In this document: in pieces, positions 22,641 to 33,805 of the stretch
How the letters are laid out: each line of letters opens with the position of its first letter
Numbering within the stretch: the first letter of the stretch is position 1
Assembly: GCA_031216915.1 (NCBI GenBank)
Contig: CM062289.1
Coordinates: 389,152,674 to 389,216,673, forward strand
Direction of reading: 5' to 3'
Source: Pictodentalium vernedei
Lineage: Eukaryota > Mollusca > Scaphopoda > Dentaliida > Dentaliidae
Length of the DNA stretch: 64,000 nucleotides
Notes under the pieces: generated by a model
The model's input: the letters and a program-made list of their open reading frames with translations, nothing else
Database searches by the model: none
What the model was told of the DNA's origin: nothing
Made by a program: the position numbers and the translations under genes

Positions 22641-23060
22641 TTGGACCAGTGATATCCATATTTGTATCATAACTAGGAAAATATTGATGTAATAGCCGCG
22701 CGCAAAAATCTCACTGACAAGCATCCAAATCTCACTGAGAGCTCATCAAAATCTCACTGATAAAACTCATTATTTTCAAATGAAACAAAATACTGCATTT
22801 TGATTGGCTGTAACTTGCAATCCAAAGTGGCTTTTTTTACACCTTGTATAACTATGATGTAAAAACAAGAATATACAAGAGCAAGCTATGTGGCTAAAAA
22901 AGTAAACTTTTTAAATTATTAATTCATATCTTCTGCTCAGTTATGTTAGAACAAAAATAAAAATACAAGAAATTTAATATTTATGTGCTATAAAATATTA
23001 CAGATATGGGATGTCATTGGAACTGGCTCATTGAGCAAGTTCCAATGACATCCATATTTG
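22640..23060 (-). repeat. Fragment related to the hAT-like MITE, inverted
   Basis: 22695-22765 contains 'aaaatctcactgacaagcatcc' and 'gagctcatcaaaatctcact'. These are the inverse of 'gtcagtgagattttgatgagct' and neighbouring sequence at about 8790-8865 in the hAT-like element. A hairpin ending in 'ttccaatgacatccatatt' (23013-23058) resembles 9045-9060 of the same element. Ends are not defined. Confidence 0.5.
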
Positions 23061-23168
23061 TCTGGTTTTATTTATTAAGAAACTTACTAAGTACAAATTT
23101 TCTGTCAGTTTTTGCCCACAATGTAGGTTAAAGTATCAAGTACACTAAAATTCTTGGAAATAAATCCG

Positions 23169-23303
23169 TTATCCTTGTGTTTTCCAGGGTGTATGGGAAT
23201 TTACACCAGTTTGGGAACTCATACACCCTGAGGCAAAGCCGAAGGGTGTATGAGTTCCCAAACCGGTGTAAATTCCCATACACCCTGGAAAACACAAGGA
23301 TAA
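23169..23303. repeat. Near-perfect palindrome, 61-bp arms
   Basis: The arms 23169-23229 and 23243-23303 differ at one position and are separated by a 13-nt loop. No flanking duplication or known transposon end was seen. The DNA or its transcript would form a very stable hairpin. Confidence 0.92.
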
Positions 23304-24147
23304 CTAATATGCTACCAATGCAACATATTCAATGGTAATAATTGTAAAATTAAACATGAACCTTGGTCAGCGATCAATCAGTAACACTCTCAAAGTTCGC
23401 AAAGACCACGTGCAGGTCGTGCAACAGTGCATGAGAGCATCGGCAAACTTCAAGTAAATCAGTGACCGACGTCACAACTGCATGTTTTTTAAGTTGTGCA
23501 TGATCACTTCTGAGTAAACTGTTGTCACATCTGACGGTTGTTGACACCACTGTGCATGCAGTCGTTGAACTGAATCATCCATGCCACCATGGACTGGTTT
23601 TGTTGGTAAGCACTGTAATCCGTATGAATGCTTTTTCACCTGAATTTCTCCTAATTGGTCCTTATTCTTGCACAATTACCAACTCTCAGAATGAGAAAAT
23701 CTTCATAAATATCGCTTTGAAACCTCAGAATATCCCTCAAATGCAACAAAATGAGGATTTTGGGACCCTGGAAATTAAAATATTACTACCACAGGCCGAA
23801 CCAGCGACTCTTGGTTGCCCCATTTTCCCCAAATTAGCGGCCCCAACCCTAGCAGAAACTCTGCATAAACAGACTCATTTTTTTTAATCATGTTTTATTC
23901 CAAGCAGTGAACAAAAATATACATCAATCAAAAAAGATAATATTTTTATATCGATCTATTTCATACTAATTTTGGAATACACTGCAAGCCAATAAAAAGG
24001 TTCAATAAGGGGGTGGGGGGCGGGGGGGGGGGGGGGGGGTTTCATTTCATTGAAGGTTTGCCTGAGAACCCCAAACTTTTTTTTTCGTGGCCTTATTGGA
24101 TAAATTTGCTGCTTGAAATTTTAATATTTCAACATCAGTGTGTATAG
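23304..24147. other. Intronic sequence without recognised gene
   Basis: It contains an open frame of 121 codons (23522-23887) with no recognisable domain. 'Ccctagcagaaactctgcataaac' at about 23848 inverts a motif seen at about 8455-8482 and may be a repeat end. A long G tract lies at 24009-24040. Confidence 0.35.
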
Positions 24148-24397
24148 TTAAATTCCAATTTACCTAGCGAATTGACTGCATCATCTCATGGAATTTAGAA
24201 ATTGCGTAGTTGAAAAGAACTTGTTTTTTTTTAATTTCAACAATACCGCATCATGAGACTCCTCATTGGTACGTGCTCGTCAATCTCGTTCCCATGAGGT
24301 GTCACATGTTATGGTTTTGTTGGAATTTTGTGAAAACTTTGGTGAAAATAATGAAAATTACAAATTTTGATATTGTGCATGTTGGGTGAAGGGTTAA
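24148..24397. mobile_element. piggyBac-like MITE, divergent subfamily
   Basis: It has TTAA at 24148 followed by 'ttccaatttacctagcgaatt', and a right end 'gttgggtgaagggttaa' closing at 24397. The left interior matches the fragment at 62931 ('acccagcgaatcacctgcatc'). The centre holds a weak hairpin around 'ctcctcattgg'. Confidence 0.5.
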
Positions 24398-24547
24398 CTA
24401 AGGCAAATGAAGTCACTAAAACTAGAGCTGAAACAGTTGAAGAGTCTTCTTGATCGATTAATCACGTGGATTAACCTTGATTAACCAATTAATCACTTGC
24501 TGTTATAGGAAGCTGAATAATTTCCATATCGTTGATGATTTAGAGCA

Positions 24548-24771
24548 TGAAACCTTTACGCAACATAAGGAACAAAACCGACTAGGCCTATATACAAAAA
24601 TCTCCTTTCAAATTTATTGTTTTCAATTTTTATCTCAAAAACATAGCTTATGACTCCTCATTGGAACAAGGGGTCATAAGCTATGTTTTGAAATGAAAAT
24701 TAAAAATTTTTAGTAATTCATGAATTTATTTTGCAAGTATAGTCTGCTACCCACAATGAGTAAAGGGTTAA
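24548..24771. mobile_element. piggyBac-like MITE inside hAT-like element 2
   Basis: The left end is degenerate ('aaacctttacgcaacata') and the right end 'gagtaaagggttaa' closes at 24771. The central hairpin 'aaaacatagcttatgactcctcattgg' with its inverse lies at about 24640-24692. The structure matches 26495-26739. Confidence 0.6.
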
Positions 24772-24930
24772 GAATGACCATATCCAATCACTGATACAGT
24801 ATGTTGATCATGCAAGTAAACAAGTATGTCAGCAAGTAACTTGCATGCTTTACTGTGTCTCATATAATTGATGTGAGTCAGTGTGACTATGTTTGCCTGT
24901 TTTGTAGCAAGTTTATTTCTTTGTTAACCC

Positions 24931-25267
24931 TTATTTATTTATTTATTTATTGATGTTTAAGGTCACATAGTTATGCACAATGGCTAATCATGACCGTGAC
25001 AGTTTTACGGGTGGAGGAAGCCGGAGTACCCGGAGAGAACCACCGAGCAACGACGAGCAGCTGCCAGCTGCCCAACATCATAACTCCGCACTGCAGCACA
25101 GTCAGGGTTAGATTGGTTGAAGACATGCGCACCATCCACATGCAGTACGCCTTAGTACATGGTGTCATCGTGCCCCCACGCGGGCAATGGAGATGAAGTG
25201 TCTTGCCCAAGGACACAACACGGTTGCCGCAGGTGGGATTCGAACCGAGGACCTCTCGGCTTGCAGC
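24931..25267 (-). mobile_element. tRNA-derived SINE
   Basis: On the - strand it starts with a tRNA-like 3' half containing the pol III B box GGTTCGAATCCC (complement of 25235-25246), then 'gtgtccttgggcaag', a body of about 250 bp, and an (AAAT)n tail at 24931-24950. It is flanked by the perfect 10-bp direct repeat TTGTTAACCC (24921-24930 and 25268-25277). No clear A box is visible, so the 5' end is probably truncated. Confidence 0.78.
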
Positions 25268-25473
25268 TTGTTAACCCATATAATACAGTAGTTCAAAAGT
25301 AATTCTCAATTGATCGATTACTTTTTTGATCGATCAAGATGTTGATCATTGATTAATCAATTAATCGGTTAACCGTTTCACCTCTAACTAAAACTGTTTA
25401 CAGTAAGTTGAATATATGCTAAAAAAAATTCTCTTCTGTTTCATTCGTTTTTTTTTTTTCATTTAATTCATAG

Positions 25474-25575
25474 ATAAACATCACTTGGAAATGTGCTACA
25501 GCTTTGTTTGAGTATTACAAACCAAATATAATTCCTGAGTTTGATGGTTATAAGACCAACACAATATCTGCTGAG
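25474..25575 (+). CDS. CABIN1: Host exon, Cabin-1-like protein (exon a)
   Basis: A 102-bp exon, phase 0 at both ends, preceded by a T-rich tract and 'ttcatag' and followed by 'gtaagt'. It encodes 34 residues including ATALFEYYKPNIIPEFDGY and KTNTISAE, with no stop. The next exon (48798) continues in phase 0. The block resembles a segment of calcineurin-binding protein Cabin-1, a nuclear TPR-type scaffold that restrains calcineurin/MEF2 signalling and is linked to histone H3.3 deposition. The family match is from memory and not from a search. Splice sites, phase and the unusual coding quality in a transposon-filled region support a real exon. Confidence 0.72.
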
Positions 25576-25639
25576 GTAAGTTTTCTTCATTAGTTACTCA
25601 CTCAGTGTTTCACTAACATGTTTATTTTATTTCTGAGTA

Positions 25640-26070
25640 CAGTGGAGCCCACTTAATTGGATATCTCTTAATTGTATAGCCCTGTTAATTGAATATAATT
25701 TTCAAACACAAAACCATTTACCATACCTTCAGTACAAATTTGATCTGTTAATTGCATATGGGTTGTAGAGTAAACTCCCGTTAATTGTATATAAATTTTT
25801 GTAATATGTCGAAAAAAGTACAGTGACACGCACCAAATTCCCCTTATTTATCAATCTCTTTTTGGCTCACTACATCCAATACAGGCATTTATTCTATTAT
25901 ATCTTGTTTGACAGAGCTCTATGAGCTCTGTCAAACAAGATATAATAGAATAAATGCTCAGTTTACCTCCAGAACACAGGAAACTGACCAAATCCCTGTT
26001 AATTGTATACTCCTGTTAATTGAATAATTTTCACTGGCAAAATGGATATTCAATTAAGAGGATTCTACTG
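25640..26070. mobile_element. pogo/Tigger-like MITE
   Basis: The left end CAGTGGAGCCCACTTAATTG and right end 'caattaagaggattctactg' are inverted and flanked by TA on both sides (25638-25639, 26071-26072). Internal copies of 'gttaattg(t/a)ata' repeat the end motif. A perfect hairpin (25885-25957) sits in the middle. A lone end of the same type, 'cagttgggcccacttaatta', lies at 26124-26143. Confidence 0.72.
25885..25957. repeat. Perfect palindrome, 35-bp arms
   Basis: The arms 25885-25919 and 25923-25957 are perfectly complementary with a 3-nt loop. The core 'tcttgtttgacagag' and its inverse recur in a separate hairpin at 49604-49646. Confidence 0.92.
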
Positions 26071-26494
26071 TATAAGAGGTCAGAGGAATGTAAATACAGG
26101 ATCCAGCTGTAGACGTCTCAGTACAGTTGGGCCCACTTAATTATACCCCCACTCTCGAAGAGAAGTGGGCGGTGTACATGATTACATGTGTCCATCTGTC
26201 TGTCATCCATCCATCTGTTCACCCATCTGTCTACCAATCCGTCCATGTCATCCGTCTTTCTGCCAGTCCATCCCTGCATGTTTCCATCTGTACATCTGTC
26301 CATCTACAGCAATATCTTACCTGTTGGTGAATGTATTTCGGTGAAATTTGGTATGAGTGATCCTTATAAGCCGCTCCTTCACATGTTATGAAAAAGTTGC
26401 CAGCATTTTTTCTTTTAATTCATTTATGCTTCATTGATCCAGCACTGCAGTGGAGGTATGATTGCATTTAGCAGTAGCTCTTGTTGGATATCCC
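26071..26494. repeat. Degenerate CATCTGTC simple repeat and flanks
   Basis: 26185-26305 is a degenerate array of 'ccatctgt' and 'catccatc' motifs. Chance frames through it are serine- and histidine-rich and are not genes. The rest (26306-26494) shows no recognised feature. Confidence 0.7.
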
Positions 26495-26739
26495 TTAATC
26501 CTTTACCTAACATGAAAAGCAGACGACACTTGCAAACAAAATTCTTGAATAGGAAATAATTCTTTTCATTTTTTGTCTCAAAAACATAGGTTATAACCCC
26601 CCATTGGAACAAGCACATTCCAAAGAGGGGTCATAACCTATGTTTTTGAGACAAAAAATGAAAAAATAATGAAAATTTATTAGCGATTTTTGTGAATAGT
26701 GCTGGTCGGTTTTTCCTGTTGCGTTGGGTAAAGGGTTAA
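26495..26739. mobile_element. piggyBac-like MITE, best-preserved copy
   Basis: TTAA lies at 26495-26498, followed by TCCTTTACC. The right end 'gcgttgggtaaagggttaa' closes at TTAA 26736-26739. Length is 245 bp. The central inverted repeat, 'tttttgtctcaaaaacatag' and its complement at about 26573-26660, forms a long hairpin around 'attggaacaagcacattcc'. This copy defines the family found at 1003, 1262, 24148, 24548 and 62931. Confidence 0.75.
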
Positions 26740-27201
26740 ATGAATAATCTGTGTGGCTTAGTATAGTGTTGCTAGACATTTGTGCTGAAGGAAACTCTTG
26801 TTGTGGCTTTGAATCCTCACAATGCCTTTTTAGCTCACCTGACTTTCTGACCTGCTATAGTGATCACTCACCGTCCATGAACATGGTGTTTGCGTCTTCT
26901 CCTCCCAAACCGTCGAACCAATTTAATTGATATTTGAGATAGTAGTTTGTTATGACATCGCAATTTGATTTTGTTCAAACCAAATCAAGTTGCCTCGCCC
27001 CTTGGTAGGGCCACGCCCAAAAAGTGTGCTTAAATCTTAAAAAATCTTCTTCTCATGAACCAGCAGTAGCAGAGACTTGATATTTGGTGTGCAGCTTCCT
27101 TTTGAGGTGTAGACTCAAATTTGTTCAAGAGAAGTTTGTGGGGCTGTATTTGCTGTCATTATGGGAGGGGCAAGAATGTTTGCCCCTCCCAAAATTTCTG
27201 T

Positions 27202-27432
27202 ATTTTTATACTGTAGCAATGACCCAGACTTAGCTGGTGCTAACTCTAAAATATTCAGGGCCAAACACAAATTTTGCACCCCCCCCCCCCCACCCCATCC
27301 CCAAAATTTGCATCCAAATCAAAAAACCTAATGTCCTATGTGGTCCTTCATACTTTTGCCTACTGCGCATGCGCAGTGTCAAGGAAGTACCGAAATTGGC
27401 GCCAAATCCTCATTCTGTTTGGCCCTTCTATC
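27202..27432 (+). repeat. DIRS-A4 left inverted terminal repeat
   Basis: It starts at the same base as A1-A3 by alignment, has CTGCGCATGCGCAG at 27363-27376 and 'attggcgccaa' shortly after, plus a C tract at about 27279-27291. Its inverse partner is the broken right ITR (43647-43719 and 45838-45957). Confidence 0.8.
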
Positions 27433-28581
27433 AGTAACATCTCACTGATATCTATGCTTATAATCTCAGTTAAAATGATGCCAGACACAAAATCATGATG
27501 GAAATGGTGGATCCAAGGATGAAATAAGAGGATGAGAGGAAGGAACAGTGGATGGATGTGTTCAGGGCTGTAACTTATAATTTTTATGGAAAATTATTTC
27601 ATGTTCCCTAATTTCAGGGCATGGGCCTGATGTTTTCATTCTTGCTATGAAATCTCCACTGTTTGTTAAGTGTTTCCTCTCTCCCTTTCCTTGAACCCCC
27701 CCCCCCCCCATCCCCCCCCCCCCCCACCCCTTGCTCGTCTCCCATGCTTTTGGTATAATTTTTTAAATTTTTTTATTGAAATTTTTTGGGAGTTTTAGCT
27801 CAGTTACAGAATGTTTATTCTGTTATCCCCATGGTTACATCCTCACCCTTGGGGTGTTTAGGCGTTTTGGTCATGCATCTACCATCTGATGTATTGCAGC
27901 TTCATCTGTTGAAGATTCTGTTTTACATCGGATAGTGTTTTAAATTGGTTACTGATTTCGGGCCATGTTTTTCAGCGCCTGGAGTCTTGTTTCCGGTTTT
28001 TATTGACTTTTGTTTACATTGACAACGGTTACTTTCTGTTAGTGATTCCTTGTCTTCTGTAAGATTTATTATATGGTCAGATACATTAATATTATCCGTA
28101 AGTGTAACATTAATTTTTAGAAATGTTTTAAAATTTTTGTCCACACTTAGGCTTTTTTGGGATCCATTTGGACTCATCGTTCCCTTTGGGAACTTGGGCT
28201 CATGTCAAAATTTTTTTGAAAATTTTCTTTTGAATTATTTTTCGAAATTTTGTTATGGATTGTATTATTATTATGTATCTTTGTATTTTCGAGGGGTAGT
28301 GCGAGTACTATGGCTGTATAATATTTTTTAATTTTGAAAGAATATTGTTCAACTTGTAATTCGAGGAAGTCTTCCTCCGATTCTCATGCTCATTGTATTT
28401 GCTGTAGTCACTGTACTCGCACAAATTCTTGTTCAGTTTTTGCCAGTTGGGACAACAAATGTTGGAGACGTGTGTCACGGTATATTGTTAGTGGTGAGAG
28501 GTGAATGCCAGTCCTCTCACCACACGGTCACTTTAGTTTTTCTCTTGTTCAGAGGAACAAGAACAGGGTGATGTTTCCGTG

Positions 28582-30423
28582 ATATCTTCCGGAAGTGCGC
28601 TGCCGTCGTCGCAAATCAATGAAGAGTTAGCGGCAAAAGTGCTCAAGGAAATCACAGACAAGTGTCTAGATCCTTAGTAGTATTGACGACCTTGTCGCCA
28701 GCTAGCTCGACTGGTGGATCTATCACTCATAATGTGGGTGATGTGACGCCGCATATGTCCGTTGAGGTCCAGGAGAGGAGAAAGGGTGTTGCGAGCACTA
28801 TTATCTCGGATCACGCACACCCTGCGACGACGGATCAGAGGAAGCCAGTCAGTCCGGTAGCTAGCTCATTCAGGTCTACCTGGACCACAAGCGAGAGAGA
28901 CCCCTCTCTCTTACAACAACATCTGGGGCCAGATGTTGTGTGTAACGTTTGTCAGTCGGAGCATACGTTTACTCCTCCTGCTCGGGACGCTCCATCGCAT
29001 AGACAGCCGGGGTCGGCTAGTCTATTGGCTTCCTCTTCCACACGCCAGCACACACGTGACCTTAGTTATCCAGCCTGCTTCACCGACAAAGGATTCCATG
29101 TCGTCTAGGTCACTCCATCCGGTAGCCAAGGACATGAGGCCTTCTCAGTCGGGACGTATGCATAAAAGGATTATGCAGAATGTACCGTCCCAGGAGCTTC
29201 CGGCTAAACAACGTAAGACCGCAGCTCCACAGGCCTCCGTGATGGACTTGCTATCACAGATAGTGCAACTCATCGCAGCGTCCCACCAACCTTTGGAAAC
29301 GGTTTCAGATCAGGAACTGTCAGAGGAAGCTCGGTCGGTACGTTCCTCTGCTGTGTCAGACAGGGACGACCGAGATTCGCATTTGGTCCAGTCGGATGGT
29401 GAAAGGGAAACTGCAGAGCTGGATTTTTCCCTTCTGGAACAGCATAAGGTGGTGGTAGATTTTATCCGTCAACACCTTCCAGAGGTTGTTCCATCGGACC
29501 AGAGAGCTGCGATACCAGATAAAAGACTGATAGCGTCACTGGATACAGACATTTTTGGCCGGACTAAGGATGATGTTCCTGAGTATCCGGTCCAGTCTAG
29601 CAATGTCTCACGGATGTTTGAATTGCTGAATGACGCTATTTTCAAGTTAGCCTCTAAGACAGGCAGAACCAGTTTCTTATTGCAACATGCTCTACATCTG
29701 CCGTTCATCAACAATAGGAATAGATTTGAAACGGCAGGAAAGGCCATTCCGAGAGTTCCTCTGTGTTTAGACGACCAGGCCAAAGACTTGGAATTGTCTT
29801 TGCTGGCGCCTATGTCAATTCTCTCCAGTACGTTGGAGACGACAATCTCATCTAACAGAGCCAGTTTAGACGCTTTATCATACGCAGATAATCTTACCAG
29901 AGCATTAGCACAACGTCTCGATGGTAAAGAATTCCAGGATGTTCAAACTTCCTTGAGAGTTCTTTCTAGGGCAATCGCATTTTCCATGTATAACTCCGCC
30001 CTTTCAGTGGCAAATTTGGAGTTAGTCAGACGTGATGCTGCCCTGTCTTCATCCACTAGGGTGGATTCTAAGGTGAAAAACTCTCTTCGAGTCGCTCAGG
30101 TTTCAGGAGAATTTCTCTTTGATGGTAAGCTTTCATTAATCTATGATCAGATTACCAAGAAAGCTTCAGATTCTCTGCTCTTTAAGTTTGTTTCTAAGAA
30201 ACCAGACTCAGCAGAGAGGAGTAAGTCAGGTGCTTCTGGAGTGAGTACGTCCAAAGGGAAGCTCCTATAGAGGATCTAAAAAATCCTCTAGCACTTACTC
30301 CAGAGACCGTCAGAGTAGTGAATCAGGTAGGGGATGAAATGCTGGACAAGACAACTGGTCAGATGCCCCTAGGTCGACTGGTCGAGGTGCTGGATGGGGA
30401 GGAAGTAGTTTCTTCTCCCGTAA
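28582..30423 (+). pseudogene. DIRS-A4 gag-like ORF, frameshifted
   Basis: The frame begins near 28582 (reading ISSGSALPSSQINEELAAK) and meets stops at about 28675. It reopens at 28662-29108 and shifts frame near 29055. It then runs open to 30270, covering the conserved gag core, for example QSSNVSRMFELLNDAIFK and SMYNSALSVANLELVRRDAA. After a further shift the Ser/Gly/Arg-rich tail (SSSTYSRDRQSSESGRG) continues to about 30423. No zinc knuckle is seen. DIRS gag proteins package the RNA. Related but broken sequence fills 2662-5385 in A1. Confidence 0.78.
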
Positions 30424-30426
30424 GCC

Positions 30427-30965
30427 TTGCACTCTAAGCTAAGTTCCAAGGCTATGAAGGCTCGTTCTTCACCAGGGTTGACACCTTTTTTGCCTCCGGC
30501 GCGTTATCGTTCCTACAATTCCGCCAATCCCTCGGTCTACCAAACTTTGACGGTTTTGGATCAGGACTCCAATTCCCTCGGGCTTTCCAAGTCCAAGTCT
30601 TCCGTCATTCAGATGACAAATCTGGAGACCACATTGGGCTTATCAAGAGAGATGCTTGGTATGCTTTCTCTCTCCGATCACGTCGTCTCAGCTTTAGCTG
30701 CTTATCTGCCCCCAGATAAGTTTGACGAGGTACAGGCTCCTTTGCGTGTGCTGTCCAAGGCGCTCATGCATCTTACTCACACGCATGCCTGTAACATGGT
30801 TAATCTGGAATTAGTTCGAAGGGACTGGACACAGGCCAATCCCTTCCTGAGGAGCAGTGCGCTACTCTTCGATCTGCTTCTTTGGCAGGTCCGCAACTTT
30901 TCCATGGTTCTGTGTTGACGGTCCGGGATGACGTCCTACGTCATTCCAAAGATCAGCTGCTGTTT
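30427..30965 (+). pseudogene. DIRS-B1 gag fragment, left part
   Basis: It parallels B2 gag from FKAMNAPFFTRVDTFLPPA onward, reading YNSANPSVYQTLTVLDQDSN and LSLSDHVVSALAAYLPPDKF. A frame shift follows after LVRRDWTQ. The remainder of gag continues at 37188 after B2, at the sequence matching LDQPSRVG. Confidence 0.75.
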
Positions 30966-31214
30966 CTTATCAACCTACCTCAATTGTTTCCAACAGGCTT
31001 GCACTACAGTGGAAGAACCTAACTCGGATAAAATACTCTCTATTTTAATCTTTCCCAAGATTTGGGAAAGAAAAGTGGTGTAAAAACACCACGAAAAAAT
31101 AAGCCAAAACTGGGCCGAGCGCCATCGGCGCACACCCAGTATGGGACGCTCTTCCATAGTACAAATCCCTGACTTCCGTCACAGTGCGCATTGCATCAAT
31201 TCGTCATTCTTTTT
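30966..31214 (+). repeat. DIRS-B2 left inverted terminal repeat
   Basis: It is complementary to 36908-37187. It contains a stem-forming 'tctttcccaagatttgggaaaga' and 'gtggtgtaaaaacaccac'. These hairpins are kept in the ITRs of B1 and, partly, B3. Confidence 0.85.
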
Positions 31215-32911
31215 CTATCCGAAGCACGAGCAGGATGTGTTTCCGCCATATGCATTATGAAACAGTGATAATTCAACTCGTGGATAATGGTTTTCCTGTG
31301 ACTGGAATTATGGATCTGAAGACCGTATAAAAACAGGACTGTGTTTTATATATTCTCGTTTATATTTTCAACCACATTCTCATTGTTTATTAATTACTAT
31401 TCCGTTTTCGCGAATGTTTTGCGACATCGTGTCATCGCGATTCGACAATGAATTTTTTCGGTTGATAAAAAAATTTGATTGGAGTCGGTGTCGGCCGTCT
31501 GGGTTCTGCCACCTTCTCTCGTAGTTGAGGGTGTTCTTCTACTTTCTGTTTCTGTTGAGTTCACCTTTTTCTTCTACTGCTCTCACCTCTGTTCTTTCCA
31601 GTTCGGTTCCTTTAGGGCAATTCCTTTTGCCCTCGCCATTGGTGCGTTCTCGTGTCCGTTTCGTCCGCACACGCGGATTGTGTGGAATGCAGTCGTTTCG
31701 GGAGCCCGATTTGACCACGTCTGATGAGAATTGCTCCTCCTCCGTGGGGGATGTGCAGCTCCTCCCACACCAGTGGGGGGTGGGGACTGCTTTCGTTTCG
31801 GGGCTTCCCGATTCGACCATGTCTGGTGAGAGTTATTCCCCTTCCGTGGGGAATGTGCAGTGTTTTACTGTGGTAGATACTGCGGGAGCTGTTGGTTTTC
31901 TGGTGTAGAGATGCCTGGTTCCGGGACTATGCGCCCTCTCAAGTCGACATCTGAGGCTGTCACTAGGGTTGTGACTCCTCCTTTGGAGGCCGAGCTTGGT
32001 GGCTCTCTCCGCTTTTCTGCCAGTTCCAACAGCTCCCGTCGTATCTGCTGCTACTGCTTTTCCGTCTACAACCTCATTGGGCACCGTTTTTAGCCGGCCT
32101 CGGCTTCTCCCTGCCAGGGTCTGCAGGGATGTCTGTAGTGTGGTTGTGGGGTTTCGGCCTCAGCCTTCCCAGACTTCCACTCGGCGAAGTCAAATGGGGC
32201 TGCCGACTGAACCCCATACTGTGTCCTCTCAGCCATTGAGCACAGTAGTTTATACCTGCAGTGGTCTGCTGCGGTGTCTGGTTGTGTAGACGTGGGGGTA
32301 TCTGCCTCAGCCTTCCCTGACTTCAACTCGGTGAAGTTGGAAGTGGCTGCCGGCCGGACCCTCTCCTGTGGTCTCTGCGCCGTCGAGCACCACAGTTGTC
32401 ATTGGATTCGGTTGTTCTTAGTGGGACACTATGAACTCCGTGGCGTTTCCGTCCCTCATTCTGGCCTCACAACCAGTTTTGGGGGTCCAACGTCTTTTGT
32501 GCAGCCTGGACCTTCTGCCCTGCAGAGGTCAGCGGTGACTCTCATGAGTTCCTGCTATGTTGATCCTCGGGGTGTGTCACACCCCTATACACGTCTGGCT
32601 TCAGACGTTTTCGGCTGCCGCCCGTCGTCCCATGTCGGGTCTTTTGGAGGATCGTGACCCTTCGCTGGTTCAGAGGGTCAGCGGTGAAGCCACTTTGCCG
32701 GTTCGTTCCCCTGTCGAACCGCCAGTACGGGCAGTGAGCTTAGGGAGGCCCTCTCCTTACTCACTCAGGTTCTGTCAACGAGCCTTCCTGTTGCTTCCAG
32801 CGAGGCATCGAGTGGTTTCCAGGCGCCTCCTATGGCGCCGCCTCCCGGGATTAGAAACAGGCCGCTTTCTGATCCCCTGGTGTTCCGACACCATGGGAGG
32901 CGTCGGCTGGT

Positions 32912-33805
32912 TTGCCCACGATGGTCTATGTGTCTTCCGACTCAGGGGAAGAGTCAGACATGCTTGATGTCGAGAGCCAGCAGTCTTCGGACTTGGGGGC
33001 AGCTCTTGATTTCGTGTTTGGGTTCCTTCCGGATCTCAAACCATCTAGCCAGTCGACAGTGTCAGCCAGGCCGCGATCATCGGTCGCGCGCCAACAGTCT
33101 ATGGAGCAACCTGCTTTTGGGCGTCTTCGACCGTGCCCTTCGGTACAGTTGGTTGAAGCATTTTCAGCCTTGGACTCCAAGCTAAGTTTCAAGGCTATGA
33201 ATGCTCCGTTCTTCACCAGGGTTGACACCTTTTTGCCTCCGGCGCGTTATCGTTCCTACGATTCCGCCACTCCGTCGGTCTACCAGACTTTGACGGTTTT
33301 GGATCAGGACTCCAATTCCCTCGGGCTTTCCAAGTCCAAGTCTGCCGTCATTCCGATGACGACTCTGGAGTCCACATTGGGCTTATCGAGAGAGATGCTT
33401 GGTGTGCTTTCTCTCTCCGATCACGTCATCTCAGCTTTTGCTGCTTATCTGCCTTCAGATAAGATTGACGAGGTACAGGCTCCTTTGGGTGTGCTGTCCA
33501 AGGCGCTCATGCATCTTACTCACGCACATGCCTGTAACACGGCTAATCTGGAATTAGTTCGAAGGGACTCTGTGCGGGACACAGGCCGATCCCTTCCTGA
33601 GGAGCAGTACGCTGCTCTTCGATCTGCTTTTTTGACAGGTCCGCAGCTTTTCCATGATTCTGTGTTGACGGTCCGGGATGACGTCCTCCGTCATTCCAAC
33701 GATCAGCTGCTGTTTCTTCAGCTTGATCAGCCTTCTCGGGTAGGCACGGGCCGTTCCAAGCCTAACAAGTACCCTCTGCTTCCTTTGCGAAGCAAAAGGG
33801 GCTGA
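32912..33805 (+). CDS. DIRS-B2 gag-like protein (297 codons, open)
   Basis: An uninterrupted frame from ATG (MPTMVYVSSDSGEESDMLDV) to a stop at 33803-33805. The core (about aa 85-270) includes FFTRVDTFLPPARYRSYDSA, SREMLGVLSLSDHVISAFAA and NTANLELVRRDS. The NLELVRRD motif is shared with DIRS-A4 gag (ANLELVRRDAA), which ties the two families. The C-terminal basic tail continues out of frame to about 33940 (SYSRGKGKRR). The 1.7-kb leader upstream has only broken frames, so the true N-terminus may be longer. The encoded protein is probably non-functional in a dead element. Confidence 0.7.
   Translation: MPTMVYVSSDSGEESDMLDVESQQSSDLGAALDFVFGFLPDLKPSSQSTVSARPRSSVARQQSMEQPAFGRLRPCPSVQLVEAFSALDSKLSFKAMNAPFFTRVDTFLPPARYRSYDSATPSVYQTLTVLDQDSNSLGLSKSKSAVIPMTTLESTLGLSREMLGVLSLSDHVISAFAAYLPSDKIDEVQAPLGVLSKALMHLTHAHACNTANLELVRRDSVRDTGRSLPEEQYAALRSAFLTGPQLFHDSVLTVRDDVLRHSNDQLLFLQLDQPSRVGTGRSKPNKYPLLPLRSKRG

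Larger units (their letters stand above)
24423..25386. mobile_element. hAT-like non-autonomous element 2 (composite)
   Basis: The left end is TAGAGCTGAAACAGTT and the right end is the inverse of TAGAGGTGAAACGGTTAACC. A perfect 8-bp direct repeat ACTAAAAC flanks it at 24415-24422 and 25387-25394. The subterminal regions are rich in GATTAATC. Two later insertions lie inside: a piggyBac-like MITE (24548-24771) and a SINE (24931-25267). It has no transposase. Confidence 0.8.

Noticed and set aside
23522..23887. 121-codon frame as a possible gene
   Set aside because: No domain or splice context was seen, it overlaps a repeat-like motif, and composition is as expected by chance in this region.
25235..25246. 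A functional tRNA gene at the B-box match
   Set aside because: There is no A box or cloverleaf upstream, and it lies in a SINE with an (AAAT)n tail and target duplication.
26127..26391. Ser/His-rich frames
   Set aside because: They result from the CATCTGTC simple repeat.
31479..32657. Several open frames in the DIRS-B2 leader on both strands
   Set aside because: They overlap each other, have no recognisable domain and no clear counterpart in A4. Treated as non-coding leader of the element.
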